Counted from the first letter of the stretch, positions 23,629-31,428 are shown. The stretch is 33,482 nt of DNA from an uncultured Bacilli bacterium (GCA_934098455.1 CAKOOU010000011.1:1-33482), one strand, 5' to 3'. The notes: generated from the sequence alone by a model not told the origin. Made by a program: numbers and translations.

Positions 23629-23646
23629 TTGTTGCAATTGCAACAA
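23629..23646. promoter_or_regulatory. Perfect 18-bp palindrome, candidate Crp/Fnr-like operator
   Basis: TTGTTGCAATTGCAACAA is a perfect palindrome in the 110-base gap between the divergent Crp/Fnr-like gene and nrdD. The TTG...CAA outline resembles the two-fold sites bound by this regulator family. Autoregulation or control of nrdD is inferred. Confidence 0.65.
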
Positions 23647-23700
23647 TACTAATCATGAAAATTATTGTATGATTTTGTCATGAAAGTAGGAGAGGTAAAT

Positions 23701-25860
23701 ATGAAGGTTATTAAAAGAGACGGACATATGGTTGATTGGTGTCCAGAAAAGATTGAAATTGCTGTTAATAAGGCAAATATTGAAGTAGAAGAAGAAGACC
23801 AAGCTTCTAGTACTCAAATAAAAAATATTATTAAGTATATAGAGAGATTAAATAAAAAAAGAATATTAGTTGAAGATATACAAGATATTATTGAAATGAA
23901 GTTAATGTCTATTGGTAAATATGAACTTGCTAAGAAATATATTACTTATAGATATACTAGAGAATTAGTTAGACGTAGTAATACTACTGACTTAGCTATA
24001 AAAGAGTTAATAGATGGAGAAAATGAATATTGGAATACTGAAAATTCTAATAAAAATGCTAAAGTAGTTACTACACAAAGAGACTATTTAGCTGGTATTA
24101 CTTCTACAGATATTACAAGAAGATTTTTGCTTCCAGAAGATATAGTTCAAGCTCATGATGATGGTATAATTCATTTCCATGATGCAGATTATTTTGCACA
24201 AAATGCATTACATAATTGTGATTTAATAAATTTAGAAGATATGTTACAAAATGGTACTAATATTAATGGAGTAATGATAGAAAAACCTCATAGATTTTTA
24301 ACAGCAATGACCATTGCAACACAACTTATTACTGCAGTATCTAGTAGTCAATATGGTGGTTGTACTATAACATTAACACATTTAGCACCATTCGTAAGAG
24401 ATAGTTATAATAAATATTTAGATAAGTATAAAAAACGTAAATTTACTAAAGCAGAATGTGAAAAGTATGCTAAAGAAGATTTAAAGAAAGAAATTACTGA
24501 TGGAGTACAAACATTCCAATATCAAATTAATTCTATGACTACAACTAATGGACAAGCACCTTTCTTAAGTGTATGTATGTACTTAGGAGAAACAGAAGAA
24601 TATAAAGAAGAACTTGCTATGATAATAGAAGAGGTTTTAAATCAAAGAATATTAGGTATGAAGAATGAAAAAGGTGTATATATTACTCCAGCATTCCCTA
24701 AACTTTTATACGTACTTGAAGAAGATAATATTAAAGAAGATTCAAAATATTATTATTTAACAGAACTTGCTTGTAAATGTACTGCTAAACGTATGGTACC
24801 AGATTATATTTCTGAAAAAGTTATGAAAGAAATGAAGATAGATAAAAATGGAAATGGTAATTGTTATCCATGTATGGGATGTCGTTCATTCTTAACACCA
24901 TATGTTGATAAAGATGGAAAGCCAAAATATTATGGTAGATTTAATCAAGGTGTTGTTACAATCAATTTAGTAGATATTGCACTATCAAGTGACAAAGATA
25001 TGGAAGATTTTTGGAATATATTTGAAGATAGACTTGAAATGTGTCATAGAGCATTACAAATAAGACATAAAAGATTAAGTAAGGCAACTAGTGATGTTGC
25101 ACCAATACTTTGGCAACATGGAGCACTAGCAAGACTTAAAAAAGGAGAATCTATTCATGATTTATTACATGATGGTTATTCAACAATATCATTAGGTTAT
25201 GCAGGGTTATATGAATGCGTTAAATATATGACAGGACATAGTCATACAGATGGTGGTAAAGGCCATGACTTTGCAATAAAAGTAATGAAAAAAATGAACG
25301 ATAAATGTAATGAATGGAAAGAAACAGAAAAAATAGATTATAGTGTTTACGGAACTCCTATTGAATCAACAACATATAAATTTGCAAAATGTTTAAAAGA
25401 CCGTTTTGGTGTAATAAAAGGTATAACTGATAGAGATTATATTACTAACTCATATCATGTTCCTGTATTTGAAGAAATTGATGCATTTACTAAATTGAAA
25501 TTAGAAAGTGAATTTCAAAAATTATCTCCAGGTGGTGCAATTAGTTATATAGAAACACCAAATTTAACTAATAACTTAGATGCAGTTATGGAAGTAATTA
25601 AATTTATATATGATAATATTATGTATGCAGAATTAAATACTAAGAGTGATTATTGTCAAGAATGTGGTTATGAAGGTGAAATACTTTTAGATGATAAATT
25701 AGAATGGTATTGTCCTAATTGTGGTAATAGAGATCATGATAAATTAAATGTTGCAAGACGTACTTGTGGATATATTGGTACAAATTTCTGGAACAAAGGA
25801 AGAACCCAAGAAATAAAAGAAAGAGTAATTCATATAGATAATAAAGATTCTGAGGAATAG
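23701..25860 (+). CDS. nrdD: Anaerobic ribonucleoside-triphosphate reductase
   Basis: About 719 residues from ATG 23701, behind GTAGGAGAGG; an upstream TTG at 23665 has no ribosome site. It reduces ribonucleotides to deoxyribonucleotides without oxygen, using a glycyl radical. The N-terminal ATP-cone (about 1-90, VIKRDGHMVDWCPEKIEIAVNKA) gives allosteric control. The C-terminus has the zinc ribbon CQECGYEG...CPNCG and the glycyl radical site RTCGYIGTNF. The activase gene follows after two bases, then dut. As the only RNR in view it suggests a strict anaerobe, although another class could lie elsewhere. The palindrome upstream may govern it. Confidence 0.96.
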   Translation: MKVIKRDGHMVDWCPEKIEIAVNKANIEVEEEDQASSTQIKNIIKYIERLNKKRILVEDIQDIIEMKLMSIGKYELAKKYITYRYTRELVRRSNTTDLAIKELIDGENEYWNTENSNKNAKVVTTQRDYLAGITSTDITRRFLLPEDIVQAHDDGIIHFHDADYFAQNALHNCDLINLEDMLQNGTNINGVMIEKPHRFLTAMTIATQLITAVSSSQYGGCTITLTHLAPFVRDSYNKYLDKYKKRKFTKAECEKYAKEDLKKEITDGVQTFQYQINSMTTTNGQAPFLSVCMYLGETEEYKEELAMIIEEVLNQRILGMKNEKGVYITPAFPKLLYVLEEDNIKEDSKYYYLTELACKCTAKRMVPDYISEKVMKEMKIDKNGNGNCYPCMGCRSFLTPYVDKDGKPKYYGRFNQGVVTINLVDIALSSDKDMEDFWNIFEDRLEMCHRALQIRHKRLSKATSDVAPILWQHGALARLKKGESIHDLLHDGYSTISLGYAGLYECVKYMTGHSHTDGGKGHDFAIKVMKKMNDKCNEWKETEKIDYSVYGTPIESTTYKFAKCLKDRFGVIKGITDRDYITNSYHVPVFEEIDAFTKLKLESEFQKLSPGGAISYIETPNLTNNLDAVMEVIKFIYDNIMYAELNTKSDYCQECGYEGEILLDDKLEWYCPNCGNRDHDKLNVARRTCGYIGTNFWNKGRTQEIKERVIHIDNKDSEE

Positions 25861-25862
25861 TT

Positions 25863-26357
25863 ATGAGATATAATAAAATTAGAAAAATGGATATATCAAA
25901 TGGACCTGGAATACGCGTATCTATATTTATGCAAGGTTGCACATTTAATTGTAAAAATTGCTTTAATAAAGAAACTCATGACTTTAATGGTGGTAAAGAA
26001 TTTACGGATGAAGTTATTGATAAAGTTATAGAACTAGCAAAACCTGATTATATTGTTGGCTTATCAATATTAGGTGGTGAGCCACTTCATCCTAAAAATA
26101 TTGAAGGAACAACAAAACTTGCTAAAAAGTTTAAAAGCGTTTATCCAGATAAAAATATATGGGTATGGTCTGGATTTCTATTTGATAAAAATTTAATTAA
26201 TTTTGAAATACTAAACTATATAGATGTTTTAGTAGATGGAGTTTATAAAGATGAATTACATGATTTTACTTTAAAATATAGAGGTTCATCTAATCAAAGA
26301 GTAATAGATATTAAAAAAAGTTTAAAAACAAATAATATAGAATTAATAGAGGTATAA
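25863..26357 (+). CDS. nrdG: Anaerobic RNR-activating radical SAM protein
   Basis: 164 residues. C26, C30 and C33 (CTFNCKNC) hold the 4Fe-4S cluster that cleaves S-adenosylmethionine to create the glycyl radical on NrdD. SNGPGIRVSIFMQGC and SILGGEPL are usual NrdG landmarks. The length is normal for a stand-alone NrdG. It begins two bases after nrdD with a GAGGA site inside the nrdD end and is followed by dut one base later, so expression is tightly linked. Confidence 0.95.
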   Translation: MRYNKIRKMDISNGPGIRVSIFMQGCTFNCKNCFNKETHDFNGGKEFTDEVIDKVIELAKPDYIVGLSILGGEPLHPKNIEGTTKLAKKFKSVYPDKNIWVWSGFLFDKNLINFEILNYIDVLVDGVYKDELHDFTLKYRGSSNQRVIDIKKSLKTNNIELIEV

Positions 26358-26358
26358 A

Positions 26359-26817
26359 ATGAGACAAAGAGGATTTGAAATAGTTAAAGAATATGAAAAC
26401 AAAAATATAAATTTACCAAAAAGAAGTACAGCACATAGTGCTGCATACGATATAGAAGCTGCATGTGATATAGTTATACCATCATTCAAAGTTGGTATGA
26501 AACCTACACTTATTCCTACAGGATTAAAATCATATATGATGGATGATGAAGTTCTAATGATTTTACCACGTTCAAGTGGACCTAAAAAACAAGGAATAAT
26601 GTTTCCACATAGTATGGGAGTAATAGATAGTGATTATTATAACAATATTGATAATGAAGGTCATATATTTGTACAATGTATAAATATAAAAGATACGGAT
26701 GTAGAAATAAAAAAAGGTGATAAAATCGCTCAAGCTTATTTTCAAAAATTTCTAATTACTGATGATGATAGTGCAACAGGAGAAAGAATAGGTGGATTTG
26801 GTTCTACAAATAAATAA
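26359..26817 (+). CDS. dut: dUTP diphosphatase (trimeric dUTPase)
   Basis: 152 residues. It hydrolyses dUTP to dUMP and pyrophosphate, keeping uracil out of DNA and supplying dTMP synthesis. The five dUTPase motifs are visible: AAYDIEAA, PRSSGPKKQG, GVIDSDYYNN, KIAQAYFQKF and RIGGFGSTNK (motif 5). Motif 3 has a longer than usual following loop (IDNEGHIFVQ). It is the last gene of nrdD-nrdG-dut, a coherent DNA-precursor operon. AGAGG precedes the start. A large terminator with a G-tract follows 113 bases downstream. Confidence 0.93.
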   Translation: MRQRGFEIVKEYENKNINLPKRSTAHSAAYDIEAACDIVIPSFKVGMKPTLIPTGLKSYMMDDEVLMILPRSSGPKKQGIMFPHSMGVIDSDYYNNIDNEGHIFVQCINIKDTDVEIKKGDKIAQAYFQKFLITDDDSATGERIGGFGSTNK

Positions 26818-26929
26818 GGTTAACATCAATTACAAAAATTACAAAAAATATATTTACAAGAAAAATGAAATATGCTAATATTTTATTAAGGTAGAAATAC
26901 CAAAATTTACGATTCATGAAAAAATTAAG

Positions 26930-26996
26930 AAATTATATCTCTCTCCCAACCCCAAAATTCGTTGGGGGGGGGGGTATAAAGAGATATAATTTTTTC
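26930..26996 (+). terminator. Long terminator hairpin containing an 11-G tract
   Basis: Outer stem AAATTATATCTCT (26930-26942) with AGAGATATAATTT (26980-26992), perfect 13 bp. An inner stem CCCCAA (26950-26955) with TTGGGG (26962-26967) forms its tip. A T-tract follows. G11 at 26964-26974 is extraordinary in this AT-rich sequence. It probably ends nrdDG-dut and lies about 110 bases before the next start codon. The remainder of 26818-27105 shows only a weak promoter (TATAAT 27068-27073). Confidence 0.8.
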
Positions 26997-27105
26997 GTGT
27001 AAAAATGACAAATTAATTAAAACATTTGTGGTACTATAAGCACATGGTAATTATTTAAAATAAATTATATAATTAATTTGTCTATTATAGGAAGGGTGAA
27101 GTTAG

Positions 27106-28656
27106 ATGAATCGTAGACAGAAGATAATAGTAAGTGTAACAGGAATATTTTTAGTACTTTTAATTCTTGTAGGATTAACTTACGCATATTTCCTAACTAA
27201 AATAAAAGGAAATGATAATGAAAAAAGTATTAGTGTAACTACAGCAGATTTAAAATTAACATACAATGATGGAAGTGATGGTGTTATAGGTGGTGTAAAT
27301 ATAGAACCTAGTGACACTATTTATACTAAAACATTTACTGTTAAAAATGAAGGAAATGCAAATATTGAATATGGAGTATATTTAATAAATGTAATTAATC
27401 AATTAATAAGGAAAGATGATGTAAAATATACACTTAATTGTACAACAGATGGAACAATTACATGTAATAAAGTAACAACAGAAACGACATTTCCAAGTGG
27501 AATATCACAACTTGTAACAAATGAAATAGAACCTGGTAAAACTCATACATATACATTTAGTTTTACATATAAAGATACAAATACAGATCAAAGTATAGAT
27601 ATGGGAAAAGAATTAAGTGCAAAATTACAAATATTTGGAAAACAAGGAGATGGAGAGTATTTTCCATACGAAGAAGGAACATTAGCATATAGTATAATAA
27701 ATAATGTAAAAAATGGAACATTAAGTGGTAAATCAACTTTTACAGCAAATTTATCTGCAACAGGAATGGTAAGAAATGGAACTACAGCAAATGATAAAAT
27801 ATTATCAACAGCAGAAGATGATGGTGGAACAACATATTATTTTAGAGGAAACCCAATAGATAATTATGTAAACTATGCAGGAATGTGCTGGAGAATTGTT
27901 AGAATTGAAGGAGACGGAAGTATCAAATTAATACTTGCTTCTGAAAAAACTTGTAGCACAACTAATTTAACAACAAATAGTGGATATGCGACAGATGGTG
28001 CAGCAGGAGTACAAGGAACAATATTAACTGCAAATTATGGTTATAAAATGGTAAATAGTTATTATATAAATGATTATATAAACAGCGCTGCAGATAAAAC
28101 AGGAGATGCAAGAACAAAATTAAATGAATGGCTAGAAAGAAAAATAACAAACGAAAGTGATAAAGCACTATTAAAAAATGAAACATGGTGTATAGGAGAC
28201 CAAACAAATGGTTACGATAGTACTGGAAAAGTAATTGGTAAAGTAGATGATTTAATAAATTCAGATACAGATTTTAACTATACTGCCGGAAATAAATATA
28301 GTGTCACAAAAACACCATCATATAAATGTGAAATAACAGGAGTAGAAGGAGAAGTTGATATTAATAAAGTAGGAATGTTAACATTTGATGAAATAGTATA
28401 TGCTGGTAGTGGGAATAGCAAAAATTCAAATTATTACTTAAATAATAACGCAACAACAAAGGAGTGGTGGTCTCTTTCACCTGACCGCTTCTATAGCGAC
28501 AGCTACGTGAGCTCATCCTACGTGAGCTACGATGGCCGCTTGGACAGCGACATTGTGAACCTCGACGTCGCTCTCCGTTCCGCAGTATCACTTTTATCTA
28601 GCACACAAATAACTGGTGGAGATGGAACAATATCAAACCCATACACTGTAGGATAA
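27106..28656 (+). CDS. Membrane-anchored surface protein with DGR-type variable C-terminal domain
   Basis: 516 residues. Residues about 7-30 are a single hydrophobic anchor ending GLTYAYF, as in TasA/CalY-like exported proteins. Residues about 38-180 look like a beta-sandwich (TFTVKNEGNANIEYGVYL, GKTHTYTFSF). The C-terminal half is a formylglycine-enzyme / C-type-lectin-like fold seen in variable gut proteins: FRGNPIDNYVNYAGMCWRIV, then EWWSLSP (453-459), a serine/aspartate/tyrosine-rich loop region (460-487) and ALRSAVSL where relatives have GVRPxxSL. The tail ends GGDGTISNPYTVG. Codons 458-493 are about 57% GC and C-ended, unlike the rest, which is the signature of DGR diversification. AAGGGTGAAG precedes the start. 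It stands alone with a terminator. A binding or adhesion role on the cell surface is likely. Confidence 0.8.
   Translation: MNRRQKIIVSVTGIFLVLLILVGLTYAYFLTKIKGNDNEKSISVTTADLKLTYNDGSDGVIGGVNIEPSDTIYTKTFTVKNEGNANIEYGVYLINVINQLIRKDDVKYTLNCTTDGTITCNKVTTETTFPSGISQLVTNEIEPGKTHTYTFSFTYKDTNTDQSIDMGKELSAKLQIFGKQGDGEYFPYEEGTLAYSIINNVKNGTLSGKSTFTANLSATGMVRNGTTANDKILSTAEDDGGTTYYFRGNPIDNYVNYAGMCWRIVRIEGDGSIKLILASEKTCSTTNLTTNSGYATDGAAGVQGTILTANYGYKMVNSYYINDYINSAADKTGDARTKLNEWLERKITNESDKALLKNETWCIGDQTNGYDSTGKVIGKVDDLINSDTDFNYTAGNKYSVTKTPSYKCEITGVEGEVDINKVGMLTFDEIVYAGSGNSKNSNYYLNNNATTKEWWSLSPDRFYSDSYVSSSYVSYDGRLDSDIVNLDVALRSAVSLLSSTQITGGDGTISNPYTVG
28477..28584 (+). other. Probable DGR variable region (VR)
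   Basis: 36 codons with 62 G/C of 108 bases. Asp is always GAC here except once, Tyr is TAC four times and TAT once, Ser is mostly AGC/TCC; elsewhere in the gene Asp, Tyr and Ser use GAT, TAT, AGT or TCA. GAC, AGC, TAC, CGC, GGC, CTC, GTC and AAC can all arise by adenine mutagenesis of AAC codons. The fixed bases around them (TGGTGG before, GCAGTATCA after) would be shared with a template repeat. The template and reverse transcriptase are not in the window. Confidence 0.8.
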
Positions 28657-28662
28657 GAATAT

Positions 28663-28695
28663 AGAATTGTAAAACTTAAATTACAATTCTTTTTT
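28663..28695 (+). terminator. Terminator of the surface-protein gene
   Basis: AGAATTGTAA (28663-28672), loop of 8, TTACAATTCT (28681-28690), perfect 10 bp, then T to 28695. It lies about 80 bases after the variable region and could also be the hairpin that some DGRs need downstream of their target. Confidence 0.85.
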
Positions 28696-28748
28696 GAGTT
28701 TAAAATTAATCTTTTAGTTAAATTTGAAACATTAATACAAATAAAATA

Positions 28749-28794
28749 TTTCATTCCGGAAAAGTTCCGTAAACGGAAAAAATCCGGAATGAAA
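28749..28794. repeat. Nested inverted repeat, not a terminator
   Basis: Outer arms TTTCATTCCGGA (28749-28760) and TCCGGAATGAAA (28783-28794) pair perfectly (12 bp). Inside, TTCCGT-AA-ACGGAA makes a second 6-bp hairpin (28765-28778). A-tracts, not T-tracts, follow on the plus strand. The arms are GC-rich for this region. A cruciform-like DNA signal is possible. Confidence 0.75.
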
Positions 28795-28870
28795 AAAAAG
28801 TTAATAAAAATGTAAAATTTAAATTAAAAACCACTAAATTAAGTGGTAATAATTATATCGTAAATTAATT

Positions 28871-28900
28871 ATTGATGGAAAAACAACTTCATCAATTTTT
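28871..28900 (+). terminator. Hairpin between convergent units
   Basis: ATTGATG (28871-28877) pairs with CATCAAT (28890-28896), followed by T. A shorter hairpin CCACT...AGTGG lies at 28831-28846. These may back up termination toward the minus-strand Xre gene. Confidence 0.45.
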
Positions 28901-29138
28901 ATTTTGGCTTTTTAAAAAAATCAGTTATATCAACACATAGTACATCTGCAATACGGCCTAACGTCATTAAACTAAAACTTTTATTCTTCTTAAGACTTTC
29001 TATTTCACTAATATAATCTGTAGATAAATCAGTTAATTCTGCTAACTTTTGTTGAGTATATCTTCTTTCTTTTCTAAATCTTCTAATATTTCTTCTAACT
29101 ATATTATAATAATAATCATTAGGGTTATAACGTTTCAT
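28899..29138 (-). CDS. Xre-family helix-turn-helix regulator
   Basis: 79 residues from the ATG at 29138, with GGTGAGG six bases upstream; a GTG at 29150 overlaps that site and is unlikely. Residues about 14-70 are a lambda-repressor-like HTH: IRRFRKERRYTQQKLAELTDLSTDYISEIESLKKN, then LMTLGRIADVLCVDITDFF. It is a compact DNA-binding protein with no sensor domain. The N-terminus is Tyr/Asn-rich. It is downstream of the SigK-like gene's strand but separated by about 100 bases, in the opposite order of transcription reach (sigK reads toward it), so co-transcription is possible. The target is unknown. Confidence 0.85.
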   Translation of the reverse strand: MKRYNPNDYYYNIVRRNIRRFRKERRYTQQKLAELTDLSTDYISEIESLKKNKSFSLMTLGRIADVLCVDITDFFKKPK

Positions 29139-29244
29139 AATATGCCTCACCTTTTTCTAATAATATTTTCTCAAAAAAATTAAAAATATGGAACGGGCCT
29201 ATAGTACCAGATAAATTAATTATGTTTTTAAACCCTATTTTTGC

Positions 29245-29940
29245 TTAAAATTCCTTCTTTTCTTTAAGAAATTTTTTATATATTTTTAATAAGGCTCTCT
29301 TCTCAATACGAGATACATAACTCCTAGAAATATTTAATTCTTCTGATATTTCTTTTTGTGTTAATTCATCATTATTAAACAAACCATATCTTTTAATAAT
29401 TATTTCTTTTTCTCTATCATTTAATATATTCAAATATTTAAGTAATGTATCTACTGAATCTTTATTATGTAATGTAGTTAATATATCTTCATCATTACTT
29501 TTAATAACATCAATTAAATTAATTTCATTACCATCTTTATCATATCCAATAGAATCATTTAAACTTACATCATTAATATGCTTCTTATTATTTCTAAAAT
29601 ACATTAATATTTCATTTTGTATACATTTTGCACAATAAGTAGTTAATTTAATATTCTTATCATTTTTAAAACTATCTACACCTTTTATTAATCCAATAGT
29701 ACCTATACTTATTAAATCATCTACATCTTTATCTTTAACGTCATATTTTTTAACTATATGGGCTACTAATCTTAAATTATGTTCTATTAATTTACTACGA
29801 GCAAATTTATCACCATTTTTCCATTTTTCTAAACATATTGCTTCTTCTTTACTATTTAAAGGTTCAGGAAAAACGTTTATAGAATAAGAACCAGTAAAGA
29901 AATATAAACTCTTAAATATATTTAATAATCCAAATAACAT
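29245..29940 (-). CDS. sigK: SigK-like sporulation sigma factor with pro-sequence
   Basis: 231 residues. The region-2 sequence LIEHNLRLVAHIVKKYDVKDKDVDDLISIGTIGLIKG, region 2.4 (TTYCAKCIQNEILMYFRNNKK), VSLNDSIGYDKDGNEI and the region-4 end ISRSYVSRIEKRALLKIYKKF follow Bacillus SigK closely. The first 25 residues are hydrophobic and end FPEPLN, like the pro-sequence of pro-SigK (FPQPLS), which is removed by the SpoIVFB protease. The gene is uninterrupted, with no skin element. In spore formers SigK drives late mother-cell genes; whether this organism sporulates cannot be told. AGGTGATTGT precedes the ATG. Confidence 0.88.
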   Translation of the reverse strand: MLFGLLNIFKSLYFFTGSYSINVFPEPLNSKEEAICLEKWKNGDKFARSKLIEHNLRLVAHIVKKYDVKDKDVDDLISIGTIGLIKGVDSFKNDKNIKLTTYCAKCIQNEILMYFRNNKKHINDVSLNDSIGYDKDGNEINLIDVIKSNDEDILTTLHNKDSVDTLLKYLNILNDREKEIIIKRYGLFNNDELTQKEISEELNISRSYVSRIEKRALLKIYKKFLKEKKEF

Positions 29941-29989
29941 ACAATCACCTAATAAATTATATTTAAAAAATTCATTTACATAACAAGAT

Positions 29990-30057
29990 TTGACATTTTT
30001 TGCTATTAGTAGTAGTATATAATTCCATTTGAAAGGGGAATTATAAAAAATGGAATT
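29990..30057 (+). promoter_or_regulatory. Promoter and alternative 5' hairpins of the 30050 gene
   Basis: TTGACA (29990-29995) and TAGTAT (30013-30018), spacer 17. AATTCC (30021-30026) can pair with GGAATT at 30037-30042, which touches the AAAGGGG ribosome site, or with GGAATT at 30052-30057, extended to include the start ATG (AATTCCAT with ATGGAATT). The two are mutually exclusive. TATAAT at 30018-30023 is an alternative -10 with poor spacing. Confidence 0.45.
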
Positions 30058-30976
30058 TGAATTAGAAAATGAAAAGAAAGTACAAAAACTTAATATTATT
30101 AAAAATTTATTAGAAGAAGCATCACTTTATAATGGTATAGTAGGTTATTTTAATAAGAAAAAATTTGAATTTGTTATAACTAGAAAGGAATCATATAATA
30201 ACAATAAAAAATCATATGATATAAAAATAAAAAGAGGAACACATGAACCTCAAGAAATATTTAATATGACTGTTACATATGATAAAAAGGATAATGAAAC
30301 ATTATATAATTTCTTAGATGAAATAACTAATAATGAAAACTTTTCTTATACAGCATCTAGTGATTTCTTTAAAGAATACTATGTAAATTATAATAATGAT
30401 GTTAGATTAACTTTATCTATTAGAAATGAAGAAGATAAAGAAATAGCAGAAAAAATAGAAAATAAATTTAAAAAGAAAGTAATAAGAGTTAATGATATAG
30501 AAAAATTAGAAAAATCAAAAGATGAAATACAAAGAGAAAAAGCAATTAAAACTGTAGATATTTATGAAAAATTATTAATGTTAATATCTAACTATAATAA
30601 TATAAATAATTATAATAATAAAAAACCTTTTATATTTGAAATATATAACACTTATGACTATGGTAAAAAATGTTATAAATATACATTTAATATATATAGA
30701 GGTAATATTAATGCTAAATGTGTATTTAGTATAAGTGCTTCTATTAGAGATTATAAAGAAATGTATAATAGAATATTTAATATGTTAGATAATATAGTAA
30801 ATAGTAATATGTATAATAATCATGCAGTTATAAATAGTAATGGTTCTAATGAATTTAAAACTTACTTAAAAAATGGTATAGAAATAAGAATGAATATTAA
30901 TTCTGACTTAGATGATGTTTATTGTACAGAATATAGTGATAATCTAAATAAGAAAAAAGTTTTAGAAAGAAAATAA
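30050..30976 (+). CDS. Unknown protein with an internal duplication
   Basis: 308 residues, cytoplasmic, Asn/Lys/Tyr-rich. Two halves of about 130 residues look related: KFEFVITRKESYNNNKKSYDIKIKRG...IFNMTVTYDKKDNETLYNFLDEI (about 38-110) and PFIFEIYNTYDYGKKCYKYTFNIYRG...VFSISASIRDYKEMYNRIFNMLDNI (about 195-262). Each half reads as an antiparallel sheet followed by a helix. No catalytic motif is visible and I do not know the family. GAAAGGGGAA gives a strong ribosome site. It is divergent from sigK and followed 52 bases later by another unknown gene with its own promoter. Confidence 0.75.
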   Translation: MEFELENEKKVQKLNIIKNLLEEASLYNGIVGYFNKKKFEFVITRKESYNNNKKSYDIKIKRGTHEPQEIFNMTVTYDKKDNETLYNFLDEITNNENFSYTASSDFFKEYYVNYNNDVRLTLSIRNEEDKEIAEKIENKFKKKVIRVNDIEKLEKSKDEIQREKAIKTVDIYEKLLMLISNYNNINNYNNKKPFIFEIYNTYDYGKKCYKYTFNIYRGNINAKCVFSISASIRDYKEMYNRIFNMLDNIVNSNMYNNHAVINSNGSNEFKTYLKNGIEIRMNINSDLDDVYCTEYSDNLNKKKVLERK

Positions 30977-31005
30977 TTGTATTTTCAGTAATATTAATTT
31001 ATAAT
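30977..31005 (+). promoter_or_regulatory. Promoter of the 31028 gene
   Basis: TTGTAT (30977-30982) and TATAAT (31000-31005), spacer 17; AAGGAAGTGG follows at 31014-31023. Confidence 0.6.
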
Positions 31006-31027
31006 ATACAACTAAGGAAGTGGAAGT

Positions 31028-31381
31028 ATGAATAATTTAGTATTAGATAATAAATTTATTACATCAATTAATTTTCTTGATAATATATTATTTATAGATT
31101 CATTTATTGATAATAAAAAAATATATAATATGTTGGTTGATTATTTAAAAAGAGATAATCATTATATATTAAAATTAAATATATTTGATGGAGAAGAAAA
31201 TATTGTTGATACTGAATGTATGCTTGCTAGTAAGAAAAATGGTAGTATAGTTATAAATGATATTATTAATTTAGTAACTAAAAAATATAATAATGATATT
31301 ATAATTGATGTTAAAGAAATGGATGAATTTAATAATTGTATTAAGTTTGGAAGAAGAAAGTATAATTCTAATAAGAAATAG
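31028..31381 (+). CDS. Unknown small soluble protein
   Basis: 117 residues, alpha/beta in look, no membrane segment. The centre (YILKLNIFDGEENIVDTECMLASKKNGSIVIND) suggests a beta-rich core, with a basic tail (KFGRRKYNSNKK) that could bind nucleic acid. No family is recognised. It ends in a strong terminator and sits directly before the rpsB promoter; it has its own promoter, so a link to the ribosome operon is not shown. Confidence 0.65.
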   Translation: MNNLVLDNKFITSINFLDNILFIDSFIDNKKIYNMLVDYLKRDNHYILKLNIFDGEENIVDTECMLASKKNGSIVINDIINLVTKKYNNDIIIDVKEMDEFNNCIKFGRRKYNSNKK

Positions 31382-31414
31382 TTGAGATTTTTCTTGATAT
31401 TTCTTATTTTTTTT
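31370..31414 (+). terminator. Terminator before rpsB
   Basis: AATAAGAAATA (31370-31380) pairs perfectly with TATTTCTTATT (31398-31408), loop of 17, then T to 31414. Confidence 0.8.
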
Positions 31415-31422
31415 GATAAAAT
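31394..31422 (+). promoter_or_regulatory. rpsB-tsf promoter
   Basis: TTGATA (31394-31399) and TAAAAT (31417-31422), spacer 17. It overlaps the upstream terminator. Confidence 0.6.
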
Positions 31423-31428
31423 ACTTAT

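Noticed and set aside
23665..23700. TTG start for nrdD
   Set aside because: No ribosome site; ATG 23701 follows a strong one and matches NrdD N-termini.
28361..28591. Open frames on the minus strand across the GC-rich block
   Set aside because: They are open only because GC-rich codons lack stops in the antisense frames; no ribosome site or family match.
27106..29940. DGR reverse transcriptase, Avd or template repeat near the variable region
   Set aside because: None of the genes here has reverse-transcriptase motifs, and no second copy of the GC-rich block is seen in the window.
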